A DNA stretch of 64,000 bases from assembly GCF_951793255.1 (NCBI RefSeq), contig NZ_OX636706.1, positions 1,385,001 to 1,449,000 of the forward strand, read 5' to 3'. The notes under the pieces are model-generated. The model made no database searches and was not told where the DNA came from. It saw nothing but the letters and a program-made list of their open reading frames with translations. The position numbers and the translations under genes were made by a program. The DNA comes from Desulfovibrio piger (GTDB lineage Bacteria; Desulfobacterota; Desulfovibrionia; Desulfovibrionales; Desulfovibrionaceae). Within the stretch, counting starts at the first letter, position 1, and each line of letters opens with the position of its first letter. Of the stretch, positions 27,901-35,316 are shown piece after piece.

Positions 27901-28776
27901 GATGAAGCCGATCATCACCAGGAAGAGCAGGGCCACGGGCGCGGGCGCATCCAGCGTCAGGGTCGCGGCCAGGGCGGCGGCACAGGCCAGCACGCCAAGG
28001 TGGGGCATCCAGCGGAATTTCGCCCAGGCGGCCACGCCGCAGACGAAGGCGCCGGCAAAGTAGATCCAGAAGGCGGGATGCACGGTGGCGTGGGCCACCT
28101 GCAGGCCGGCCCAGCCGGCGGCCACATCCAGCATGGGGCCGCGGGCCAGGCCCATGAGCGCCACCAGCACGCCCAGCACCAAGGTCAGGGCGTCGGAACG
28201 GCAGCTGCCGGAGGCAGCGCCGTCATAGGCGGTGCTACAGGGCTGCAGGAAGCACTGGCGCAGGGCGTCCACATGCAGGGCGATGAGGACCGTGGCCGTG
28301 ACGGCCGCCAGCACGGTGCAGAACAGGCCGCAGTGCAGGGGCAGGGAAGAGGCCAGTATGCCCTGGGTGATAAAAAGACGCCCTTCCGGGATCAGGAAGG
28401 GCGAACCGCCCACGCTGGCCATGAGGCCGAGGGCGAACAGGGCACCATTGACGGGCTGGAGTTTGACGGCCCCGCGCAGGGCCGCGAAGGTCGCCGACGG
28501 AGCGGCGGGCCCGGCCAGGGAGTTGAGGGCGCTCCAGCTCAGGCCGCGGGCCAGCAGCTGGAAGGCCACGAACAGCCAGACGCCTGTACCGGCGGCGGCA
28601 TTGGCCGCACCCAGCGCCATGCAGATGAGGCCCGCGTCATGCACGGCCCCCCACAGGATGAGCCGGCGGGCGTTCTGCCGCTGGCGGATCGCCTGCCATG
28701 CGCCGTACAGCAGGAACAGCAGGCCCGGGATGAAAAGGATGAAGGAACCGCTTGCCGTGTAGGATGGTATTGTCAT
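24991..28776 (-). CDS. cooM: Fused ion-translocating membrane subunit CooM (double NuoL/MrpD-like)
   Basis: 1261 residues, over twice the length of one NuoL. It has two antiporter-like modules in tandem: the first with LHSWLPDAHPAAPSSVSG, the second with PFRIDWQMHPALAPTPVSG at the matching place. Each carries the Lys/Glu-rich broken-helix features of proton-pumping subunits. Pumps H+ or Na+ across the cytoplasmic membrane, driven by the hydrogenase reaction. First gene of the operon, which continues cooK-cooL-orf70-cooX-cooU-cooH-hypA-cooF, the order known from Desulfovibrio vulgaris apart from the small ORF. An IS200/IS605-type element ends less than 60 nt upstream. Confidence 0.92.
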   Translation of the reverse strand: MTIPSYTASGSFILFIPGLLFLLYGAWQAIRQRQNARRLILWGAVHDAGLICMALGAANAAAGTGVWLFVAFQLLARGLSWSALNSLAGPAAPSATFAALRGAVKLQPVNGALFALGLMASVGGSPFLIPEGRLFITQGILASSLPLHCGLFCTVLAAVTATVLIALHVDALRQCFLQPCSTAYDGAASGSCRSDALTLVLGVLVALMGLARGPMLDVAAGWAGLQVAHATVHPAFWIYFAGAFVCGVAAWAKFRWMPHLGVLACAAALAATLTLDAPAPVALLFLVMIGFIAFIVSVYSLGYMAHAHRQGWYWFFLLLTFASLAGIVSTPDMAAMYGYWELMTFASYFLVVHEANRVAFDAGFKYYLMCAGGALLMLPGMLLLGNGGLGLADVRIQSALLSPHVLNMAALLCLVGFGVKAGLVPLHSWLPDAHPAAPSSVSGPLSGIITKMGMFGIVVLLLGQTNGALFAKAEVFGLSWFGSILTFMGAATLIFGELMALKQDDIKRMLAYSTLGQLGEIALVLGMGTWLATAGALSHMLSHAIMKDLLFLGAGALILRAGSRKLADLRGLGQCMPWTVSCMAVGLICIMGLPPFTAFFSKYLMIQSAIHAGHPALAALILIGSLVGAIYYVRILKTLVFEERPADLPMVEEAPWSIRGALMALAALSLLLGLAPWAPLTLVIPVASACFAPASMDLVVLQSVMAPWPIYVAVPVFGALLPAFFRRNPIWAARSSAFVLLLTAALVIFLGRDLDTLSYCFALIVPLIGALNVFYAQGYMSHSHTQWRFYCAFTAMCGGLVGISASTYLFQFFLFWEIMSSWTLYMAIAHEGDKASLREAFKYFFFNVLGAGFIFVGVCVLGPATPFSSESMQHLTKIFLLPGWVVWGGTALLALGFVMKAAQLPFRIDWQMHPALAPTPVSGYISSVLLKSSILGLIKLFMLMGGSLAMIGVSAAWPNELIQTVVMWIGGITIVMAATQALLVNNVKLVFIYSTVSQIGYMVLAVAAGDALGYAGGMLHVINHVFFKDLLFLVCGAVMFATHADSLDDLGGIGRKMPFTLCMFAIAGLSVVGVPPTSGFSSKWIIYHALMQADQPFLALLSLVGSVLTLAYIAKFLHAAFLGQPSKHLDHVQEAPLTMRVPMAILAIGCIITGIFPGLMLWPINAILGDYNAGSLVVGLSGLQEGPGAWNATGLSVMMAIAAAAGWYFVRRFVVLREVDVHTCGLPTEVGTSRMAPSGIYGGLVRRLAWFPGNTSVDNKS

Positions 28777-28823
28777 ACGCGCCCCATTGTCTGCCGGGTA
28801 AAAAGTACAAAATTATTGTCCCA

Positions 28824-29425
28824 CTCAGGGAGGGGTAAAACCCCCACCTTTAGGTGGCGGCTTTAGCGTTTCTTTTGTAGTCTGTGGGCATGAGCAATTA
28901 TCGTAAAGGCTCCCACAGTGTTTTTTCAATTCACCTGCACCTGGTCTGGATAACCAAGTACAGGAAAAAGATTTTGTCAGGCGACATCGCCCAGAGAGCC
29001 AGGTCGCTGATACGCGGCATCTGTGAAAAGCATCAGGTGGAAATTCTCAAAGGACATATAGCACCCGACCATATCCATCTTTTCGTTTCGATTTCACCAA
29101 GCCTTGCTGTGAGCAAGTTGATGCAACAACTGAAAGGCCGAACCGCGCATGCCATGATAAATGAATTTCCATTGTTGCGCCGCCAGTACTGGGGACGTCA
29201 TATGTGGGCGCGTGGCTATTTCTGTTGCAGCAGTGGCAATGTGACCGATGAGGTCATTAAGCAATACATCACGCAACAGGAAGATGCAGATGAAACCTTC
29301 CGAATTGAGGGGGAATGACTTCAGCCTGCTTCAGCAGGGGCCATACCGGCTTTAGCCGGAACGCGACTTTAGTCGCCACGGTGAATCCACCGGCTTTAGC
29401 CGGTGGAGTGTTCAATGCAGAGGAC
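28824..29425 (+). mobile_element. IS200/IS605-type element, TnpA only
   Basis: Bounded by subterminal palindromes: CCACCTTTAGGTGG near 28845-28860 at the left, and repeated CGGCTTTAGCCG hairpins at the right, the last being the perfect CCACCGGCTTTAGCCGGTGG at about 29388-29407. It has one transposase gene and no tnpB. Exact ends cannot be fixed without the empty site. Confidence 0.6.
28890..29318 (+). CDS. IS200/IS605 family Y1 HUH transposase TnpA
   Basis: 142 residues from ATG 28890; a GTG at 28884 would add two residues. The HUH motif is HIHLF in APDHIHLFVSI. The N-terminal HLHLVWITKYRKK strand and the C-terminal catalytic-tyrosine helix DEVIKQYI are present. It cuts and rejoins single-stranded DNA at hairpin ends. 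No clear ribosome site is visible, as is common for these tightly controlled genes. Lower GC than its neighbours. Confidence 0.9.
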   Translation: MSNYRKGSHSVFSIHLHLVWITKYRKKILSGDIAQRARSLIRGICEKHQVEILKGHIAPDHIHLFVSISPSLAVSKLMQQLKGRTAHAMINEFPLLRRQYWGRHMWARGYFCCSSGNVTDEVIKQYITQQEDADETFRIEGE

Positions 29426-29553
29426 GTGGATGCGCGTCATCTGCCCGTGTTTGCCCTTCCGGCGGGATATCCTCGTGAAAAAAATTTTTTTCACGATTAG
29501 CCTAAAGATACGCGACACTCCTGACTGGTGCAAGCCTTTTTTTGGCTTGCTTG

Positions 29554-30546
29554 TCATTCCTGGCGCAAAGTCCTCGTCATCAGACGCATGACCGCTTCGC
29601 GGGGGGATTCGCCCCCGTGCAGCAGCCCCTGGACGGTATCGGTCACCGGCGTCTCCACGCCCAGCCGCCGGGCCAGGTCGTAGACCGCCGAGGTGGTCTT
29701 GACCCCTTCGGCCACCATGCCCAGGCTGGAGGTGATGTGCTCCAGGCTCTCCCCCTGTCCCAGGCGCAGGCCCACCTGCCGGTTGCGGGAAAGGTCGCCC
29801 GTGCAGGTCAGCGCCAGGTCGCCCAGGCCGGAAAGGCCCATGAAGGTGGCCGCCTGCGCCCCGCAGGCCTCGCCGATACGGCTCATCTCGGCCAGGCCGC
29901 GCGTCAGCAGGGCCGCACGGCTGTTGTGTCCCAGCCCCAGCCCGTCGCAGACGCCGGCCGCTATGGCCATGACGTTTTTCAGCGCGCCGCCCAGTTCCAC
30001 GCCCAGCACGTCGGTGCTGGAGTAGCAGCGGAAGGTGGCGCAGGAAAAAAGTTCACGCAGACGGCAGCCCAGCGCTTCTTCCGCCGTGGCCAGCACCACG
30101 GCCGTGGGCTGGTCGCGCACCACTTCGGCTGCGAAGGACGGCCCGGAAAGCATGGCATAGTGGAACGGCCTGCCCGCCAGCTCTTCCGCCACGATGCGGC
30201 TGCACGGGGAAAGCGTGCCCAGCTCCAGCCCCTTGGCGGCATTGATGAGCACGGGCTCGGGATGCAGATGGTCCCGCATGGCGTGGAGCCAGCCGCGCAG
30301 CTGCTGGCAGGGTATGGCCAGCAGAAGGAGCTCGGTACCCAGCAGTTCCGGCCCCGTCCCGGCCTCCAGGTCGGGATGCAGGGCAAGCCCCGGCAGGTAG
30401 CGCGGGTTCTCGTGCCTGGTATTGATGGCCTCGGCCACGGCGGCATCACGCAGCCACAGGCGCGTCCTGTGCCCGCGGACTGCCAGCAGATGCGCCAGGG
30501 CCGTGCCCCAGCTGCCGCCACCGGCCACAGTGATGGTGTGTCGCAT
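29554..30546 (-). CDS. gpsA: Glycerol-3-phosphate dehydrogenase [NAD(P)+]
   Basis: 330 residues from the ATG at 30546 (CAGGAGAGAAC upstream). N-terminal Rossmann GGGSWGTALAHLLA, NAAKGLE, LSGPSFAAEV, GALKNVMAIAAG with the catalytic Lys, and GLSGLGDLALTCT. Makes sn-glycerol 3-phosphate for phospholipid synthesis. An in-frame extension to 30717 is AT-rich and lacks conservation. Confidence 0.95.
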   Translation of the reverse strand: MRHTITVAGGGSWGTALAHLLAVRGHRTRLWLRDAAVAEAINTRHENPRYLPGLALHPDLEAGTGPELLGTELLLLAIPCQQLRGWLHAMRDHLHPEPVLINAAKGLELGTLSPCSRIVAEELAGRPFHYAMLSGPSFAAEVVRDQPTAVVLATAEEALGCRLRELFSCATFRCYSSTDVLGVELGGALKNVMAIAAGVCDGLGLGHNSRAALLTRGLAEMSRIGEACGAQAATFMGLSGLGDLALTCTGDLSRNRQVGLRLGQGESLEHITSSLGMVAEGVKTTSAVYDLARRLGVETPVTDTVQGLLHGGESPREAVMRLMTRTLRQE

Positions 30547-30713
30547 GTTCTCTCCTGACGATCTGCGGACAATAAAACTCTTCGTTATTACGGCTTTTGT
30601 GCCATCACGGCAAGTAGGGAACGCTTGTTGTTCTATGCGTGTAGAATCATTGAAATAAATTAGAAAATATTTCATAAGATATTTTTTAAGGAAAAAGCGC
30701 CTGCCGTTTGGGG

Positions 30714-30740
30714 ACAAAAAAAGGCCGCATGCGCGGCCTG
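30714..30740 (-). terminator. Terminator after copZ
   Basis: On the minus strand an AGGCCGC/GCGGCCT stem is followed by seven T, 25 nt past the copZ stop. Confidence 0.75.
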
Positions 30741-30764
30741 AAAAAGATGTGGCGGTCGTGGGGG

Positions 30765-30962
30765 TTATTGGGGATCGAAGCCGATGTCGAAGATGGCCTG
30801 ACGCAGGGCGGCCTCATCGACCGGAGCGCTTTCTTCATAGCGCAGTTCCTTGGCGTCCAGGTCCACCACGGGGTTGCTCACGCCGGGGATCTTGGCGGCG
30901 GCTTCTTCCACAGCGGCTTTGCAATGGCCGCAACGCATGCCGTTGACTTTGAGGATCTTCAT
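30765..30962 (-). CDS. copZ: Heavy-metal-binding (CopZ-like) chaperone
   Basis: 65 residues from the ATG at 30962 (AAGGAG upstream). Single HMA fold with the metal-binding NGMRCGHCK motif at residues 6-14. Probably carries Cu(I) to the divergently encoded P-type ATPase 112 nt away. The C-terminal half is acidic, as in other CopZ proteins. A longer in-frame start at 31019 would run into the shared promoter region. Confidence 0.85.
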   Translation of the reverse strand: MKILKVNGMRCGHCKAAVEEAAAKIPGVSNPVVDLDAKELRYEESAPVDEAALRQAIFDIGFDPQ

Positions 30963-30987
30963 GCGACACTCCTTGCTGTGTTCCCAC

Positions 30988-31009
30988 ATATTGATTTTCA
31001 TTTTCAATG
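30988..31009. promoter_or_regulatory. Fur-like palindrome between copZ and copA
   Basis: ATTGATTTTCATTTTCAAT is a 19-bp imperfect palindrome (ATTGA/TCAAT arms with TTTTCA and TTTTCA-like cores), close to the hexamer pattern of Fur-family boxes. It sits in the shared divergent promoter, so it may control both genes. The identity of the regulator is unproven. Confidence 0.4.
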
Positions 31010-31074
31010 GGAGCACCATCAGGAATAATACTGCCGGAACGGAGCGTCAAGACCACCGGCAGGCAGGAGGTTTT

Positions 31075-33435
31075 ATGGAAACGCGAAAGGCAGGTCCCTT
31101 GCGTTTTGATATCGGCGGCATGCATTGCGCCGCCTGCTCCTCACGTATCGAACGCGTGGTGGGGCGCATGGAGAACGTGGAGCGCATCGCGGTCAACCTG
31201 GCCACGGCCAAGGCGCAGATCTGGCTCAAGCCGGGCACGGAAAGCGAGACGGTGCCCCTGATCATGGAACGCGTGGCGGGCATGGGCTTCAGTGCCGTGC
31301 CGTCACAGGAAGAGGACGTGGCCGTCCAGTACGAGAAAAAACGCCGGCAGGACGAAAAGGACCGGCGCGTGCGTCTGGGGCGTCTGGGCCCCATGCTGGT
31401 CTTTGCCGTGCCCCTGCTCATCCTCTCCATGGGACATATGCTGGGCATGCCCCTGCCCGCCTGGCTCGATCCGCACCACGCGCCCCGCACCTTCATGCTG
31501 GCGCAGCTGGCCCTGACCCTGCCCGTGGTCTGGCTGGGCCGCCATTTCTACCGCGAAGGTCTGCTGGCCCTGGGCCACAAGGCCCCCACCATGGACAGTC
31601 TGGTGGCCGTGGGCACGGGATCGGCCCTGCTCTACAGCCTGTGGACGACCCTGCTGGGCCTTGCGGGCAGCGATCCCCAGCTGCGGGCCATGAACCTTTA
31701 CTATGAATCCGTGGCCGTGCTGCTGACCATGATCGAGCTGGGCCAGTTCCTGGAGGCCACGGCCAAGCGCAAGGCCGGGGACGCCATGGGCGCGCTGCTG
31801 CGCCTGACGCCGGAAACGGCCCTGCGTCTGGAAGCTGACGGCCAGAGCCGCGAGATCCCGCTGGCCGAGGTCATGCCCGGCGATACCCTGGTCATCAGGC
31901 CCGGCGCCCGCATCCCCGTGGACGGCAGCGTGACCGGCGGCAAGAGCGCCGTGGACCTTTCCCTGCTGACCGGGGAATCCATCCCCGTGGCCGTGGGCCC
32001 CGGCGACAGCCTCGTGGCCGGGAGCGTCAACGGTGAAGGCGCCCTGACCATGACCGCCGAACATGTGGGGCAGGACACCCGTCTGGCCCGCATCATCCGG
32101 CTGGTGCGCGAGGCCCAGGGCAGCAAGGCCCCCATCGCCCGACTGGCCGACCGGGTGAGCTTCTACTTCGTGCCCGCGGTCATGGGCATCGCCACCCTGG
32201 CCGGGCTGGCCTGGCTCATCTTCAGCGACGAGCCCGCCACCGTGGCCGTCACGGTCTTCGTGGCCGTGCTGGTCATGGCCTGCCCCTGCGCCATGGGCCT
32301 GGCCACGCCCATGTCCATCATGGTGGGCACCGGACGCGGCGCCCAGCTGGGCGTGCTCATCAAGAACGGTGCTGCCCTGGAGCAGGCCGGCCACGTCCGG
32401 GCCATCGCCGTGGACAAGACCGGGACCCTGACCACCGGCAAGCCCGTGCTGACCGGAGTCATCCCCCTCGCCGCCCATGACGAGCAGGCCCTCGTCACAC
32501 TGGCCGCCGCGCTGGAGGCCCGCTCCGAGCATCCGCTGGCCCTGGCCCTGGTGGCCGCGGGCAAGGAACGCGGCTGCCCCGCCTGCCCCGTGGATGCCGT
32601 GGACGTGGCGCCCGGCCTGGGCATCGCCGGTGTGGTGACGCTGGACGGTACGGCCTGGCGCGTGGCCCTGGGCAATGTCGCTTTCATGGAGCAGAACCGC
32701 ATCGCTCCCGATGCCGCAGTGCTGGAACGTCTGGCCTCGCTGGCCGAGGCCGGGCAGACGCCGCTGCTGCTGGCGCTGGCTCCGGCCCGTGCCGCCCTTG
32801 CCGCTGCCGGTGATGACGACAGCGCCCGCTGGCAGTGGGACGACCTCCAGATCGCGGGCATCCTCTCACTGGCCGACGCCTTGCGCCCCGAATCCGCCGC
32901 GGTGGTGGCCCGCCTGCACGAGATGGGCATCCGGGTGGTCATGCTCACTGGTGACAACGAACGCACCGCCCGGGCCGTGGCCCGACAGGCCGGTCTGGCT
33001 GACGCCGACGTGGCCGCCGGACTGTTGCCCGCCGAAAAGGCCGAGCGCATCCGTCGGCTCCAGGCCGAAGGCCTGCTGGTGGCCATGGTGGGCGACGGCA
33101 TCAATGACGCCCCGGCCCTGGCCGTGGCCGACGTGGGCATGGCCGTGGGCAGCGGTGTGGACGTGAGCGCCGAAGCCGGGGACATCGTCCTCATGCGCGG
33201 CGGCATGGACGCCGTGCTCACAGCTCTGGCTCTTTCCCGCGCCACCATGCGCAACATCCGCCAGAACCTGGGCTGGGCCCTCGGCTACAACCTGCTGGGC
33301 CTGCCCGTGGCCGCCGGGCTGCTGCATGTCTTCGGCGGGCCCATGCTCTCGCCCATGATCGCCGGCACCGCCATGGCCCTGTCGTCCTTCTCCGTGGTCA
33401 GCAACGCGCTGCGGCTACGCTTCTTCAAAGTATAG
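31075..33435 (+). CDS. copA: Cu(+)-translocating P1B-type ATPase
   Basis: 786 residues from ATG 31075 (CAGGAGG upstream). One N-terminal HMA domain (GMHCAACSSR), then the P1B core: CPC in ACPCAMGLATP, phosphorylation motif DKTGTLT, HP motif SEHPLAL, hinge GDGINDAP. The last helices have GYNLLGLP and MALSSFSVV, the YN and MxxSS residues of the Cu(I) subgroup. Exports copper from the cytoplasm. Divergent from the copZ chaperone; a family A element follows. Confidence 0.93.
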   Translation: METRKAGPLRFDIGGMHCAACSSRIERVVGRMENVERIAVNLATAKAQIWLKPGTESETVPLIMERVAGMGFSAVPSQEEDVAVQYEKKRRQDEKDRRVRLGRLGPMLVFAVPLLILSMGHMLGMPLPAWLDPHHAPRTFMLAQLALTLPVVWLGRHFYREGLLALGHKAPTMDSLVAVGTGSALLYSLWTTLLGLAGSDPQLRAMNLYYESVAVLLTMIELGQFLEATAKRKAGDAMGALLRLTPETALRLEADGQSREIPLAEVMPGDTLVIRPGARIPVDGSVTGGKSAVDLSLLTGESIPVAVGPGDSLVAGSVNGEGALTMTAEHVGQDTRLARIIRLVREAQGSKAPIARLADRVSFYFVPAVMGIATLAGLAWLIFSDEPATVAVTVFVAVLVMACPCAMGLATPMSIMVGTGRGAQLGVLIKNGAALEQAGHVRAIAVDKTGTLTTGKPVLTGVIPLAAHDEQALVTLAAALEARSEHPLALALVAAGKERGCPACPVDAVDVAPGLGIAGVVTLDGTAWRVALGNVAFMEQNRIAPDAAVLERLASLAEAGQTPLLLALAPARAALAAAGDDDSARWQWDDLQIAGILSLADALRPESAAVVARLHEMGIRVVMLTGDNERTARAVARQAGLADADVAAGLLPAEKAERIRRLQAEGLLVAMVGDGINDAPALAVADVGMAVGSGVDVSAEAGDIVLMRGGMDAVLTALALSRATMRNIRQNLGWALGYNLLGLPVAAGLLHVFGGPMLSPMIAGTAMALSSFSVVSNALRLRFFKV

Positions 33436-33460
33436 GCGGGTATTGTCTGCTGTTTGTTTG

Positions 33461-33540
33461 CAGGGGGGAAGGGAAACCTTTTTGGAAAAAGGTTCTCCCT
33501 TCCCCCCTTGCATCCCCCCATCCTTTCCAAAAACTTTTAT
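33461..33540 (+). repeat. Family A intergenic hairpin element, copy 5
   Basis: Stem 33461-33510 with an ACCTTTTTGGAAAAAGGT tip, then C-rich spacer and AAAAACTTTTAT box. Follows copA by 25 nt. Confidence 0.75.
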
Positions 33541-33709
33541 TTTGAACGATGGCAGTGACGGGAGGGGCGGCGGTCTGGTCGCCGGCTGCCGGTCTCCATT
33601 TGGAAAGGTTGGACGTAGGTGGGAAGGCTGTGTCCCGGGTCGCAGAGGACGGGCAAAGTCCGTCGGGATCGGGGGGACAGGTCTGCCGCCGTCCTGCCGT
33701 ATCCGGCAT

Positions 33710-33742
33710 AAAAAAGAGAACGTCCAAAGACGTTCTTTTTTT
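33710..33742. terminator. Bidirectional terminator
   Basis: AGAACGTC-caaa-GACGTTCT with A run before and T run after. Confidence 0.7.
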
Positions 33743-33870
33743 GTGCGTTCAGGCAGAGGACGGCACAGTTTTCCGAGAGAGGCTCCAGCCGTCGCAGCTG
33801 CATGTGATTTTTGGCGATGTGCCGCGTTGTTCCCTGCTGTGAGGCAGCGGCGGGGAACAGCATCCCGACC

Positions 33871-33952
33871 AGAGAAAAGTTTTTCAGGGTGGGGGGAGAG
33901 CGCGAGAGGGGGGAGGGACAGTTTTTACAAAAAACGTCCCTCCCCCCTCTCG
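33871..33952 (-). repeat. Family A intergenic hairpin element, copy 6
   Basis: Stem CGAGAGGGGGGAGGGAC and its complement (33903-33952), AAAACTTTT box at the left. About 90% identical to copy 7, 155 bp away, including flanks, so the pair is a direct duplication. Confidence 0.75.
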
Positions 33953-34029
33953 TTTATCCTGTCAGAGCAAGCCTGACGTAACGTCCTGTTGTCGCGCAGC
34001 CAGCGGCGGGGACCAGCCATCCGGCTAGG

Positions 34030-34106
34030 GAAAAGTTTTTTCAGGGTGGGGGAGAGCGCGAGAGGGGGAGGGACAGTTTTTACAAAAAACGTCCCTCCCC
34101 CTCTCG
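34030..34106 (-). repeat. Family A intergenic hairpin element, copy 7
   Basis: Stem 34059-34106, AAAACTTTT box at 34030-34040. It lies 21 nt past the trmI stop on the minus strand, so it can act as its terminator. Confidence 0.75.
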
Positions 34107-34127
34107 TTCAAAAAAGCGTTGCGGAAA

Positions 34128-35024
34128 CTATTCGTCGTCGCCGGCGGTCTCGCCGTCGTCGTGGGGATTGGCGCCGCTTTCGGCAAGGCGGGCCTGACGG
34201 GCGGCTTCCTGCTTGCGCTGGCGGGTGCCCAGGGGGCGGCTGTATTCGAAGTCGGCACTGCGCTCCTGATGGCGGCAGAAGATGAGGAAGCCGGTATGGG
34301 CGTTCATGCGGTCTTCGGGGCGCAGGCGGTCAGCCACGGGCTTCCAGTTGCGCATGAGGATCTCGCAGACTTCGATGTCGGCGAAGGGGCCCTTTTCCAG
34401 ACCCATGAGCAGCTTGCTGACCTGGTCCACAGTGGGCACGAGGAAGCCGAACATGGCGCCGGGCTTTACGGCTTTGACGGCGTGGTCGAGGTATTCCCAG
34501 GGGGTGCGCACATCGAGGAAGAGGGCGTCGGCGTTGTCGATGCAGAAACCGTCGGCGATGTCGCGGTGGACGATCTCCACGTTGTCGCCCACGCCGGCCC
34601 ATTCGAGGTTGCGGCGGGCCAGCTTCATGAATTCTTCGCGGGCCTCGTGGCTGACGACGCGGCCGGTGGGGCCGCAGAACCAGGAAAGACCGGTGGTCAG
34701 GCCGCCGGAACCGCAACCGGCCTCGATGATGGTACGGCCGGGACCGGCGCCGAGGCGCAGGCAGATGTAGGCGATATCCTTGGGATAGATGATCTGGGTC
34801 TGGCGCTTCAGGCCCTTGAGACGGTCGTGCAGGGTGGCTTCCAGCACACGGATGGGGATATCCAGACTGGTGCGCACTTCGCTGCCGAAGTTGGCGGCGT
34901 GTACGGCTTCGGCGCTGAGGACGCCGTCGTTGCTGTGCCAGTCCTGACCTTCCTCAAGGCGCTTGATGTAGCGCCGGTCCTTGTTGGGGGTGACGTAGAC
35001 CACCAGAGAGCCGTAGGGGATCAT
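34128..35024 (-). CDS. trmI: tRNA (adenine-N1)-methyltransferase TrmI
   Basis: 298 residues. An N-terminal small beta domain is followed by an SAM-binding fold with EAGCGSGGLTTGL (motif I, about residues 100-112), the DNVEIVHRDI and LDVRTPWEYLDHA segments, and a basic Arg-rich tail. Tetrameric enzyme that makes m1A58 (or m1A57/58) in the T-loop of tRNA. Start ATG 35024 follows AAGGAAA. Confidence 0.9.
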   Translation of the reverse strand: MIPYGSLVVYVTPNKDRRYIKRLEEGQDWHSNDGVLSAEAVHAANFGSEVRTSLDIPIRVLEATLHDRLKGLKRQTQIIYPKDIAYICLRLGAGPGRTIIEAGCGSGGLTTGLSWFCGPTGRVVSHEAREEFMKLARRNLEWAGVGDNVEIVHRDIADGFCIDNADALFLDVRTPWEYLDHAVKAVKPGAMFGFLVPTVDQVSKLLMGLEKGPFADIEVCEILMRNWKPVADRLRPEDRMNAHTGFLIFCRHQERSADFEYSRPLGTRQRKQEAARQARLAESGANPHDDGETAGDDE

Positions 35025-35222
35025 GTGTTTCCTTGTGGTTGGAGTGGGTCGGGGCAGGGCGCGGGCACTGCCCGGAAAGGGGCGCCGCAGGGCAGGGGCT
35101 GCCGGGCGGCCGGGGCCTTTCGTTATGGTCCGGGCCTGCCTGTCCGCGAAGGGGCGGGGCAGGGCGATCTGTGCTATGTGGCAGCGCCCGCAGCCCGTGC
35201 TGCGGAGGCTTCGGGTACATCA

Positions 35223-35257
35223 GGCGGGGCCTCCATCCGTCGGAAGGAGGCCCCGCA
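35223..35257 (-). terminator. Putative terminator after the PBP1A gene
   Basis: GGCGGGGCCTCC paired with GGAGGCCCCGC, 60 nt past the gene, without a strong T run. Confidence 0.4.
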
Positions 35258-35316
35258 GTGTGCGTGTGTCTGTTTTTCAGAGGCTGTCCCCTGTGGGGAC
35301 GGCTCTGGTTAGGGAG

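Larger units (their letters stand above)
33436..34127. other. 692-bp intergenic region with three family A elements
   Basis: Between the convergent ends of copA and trmI. It holds family A copies 5, 6 and 7 and one classical terminator. No supported gene. Confidence 0.6.

Noticed and set aside
24436..28866. 1476-residue plus-strand open frame opposite cooM, rich in His, Gln, Gly and Glu
   Set aside because: It is the antisense shadow of the high-GC cooM gene; its composition is that of reverse-read codons and no domain is seen.
29340..29410. Short CRISPR-like repeats (CGGCTTTAGCCG twice)
   Set aside because: These are the subterminal hairpins of the IS200/IS605-type element next to its transposase gene.
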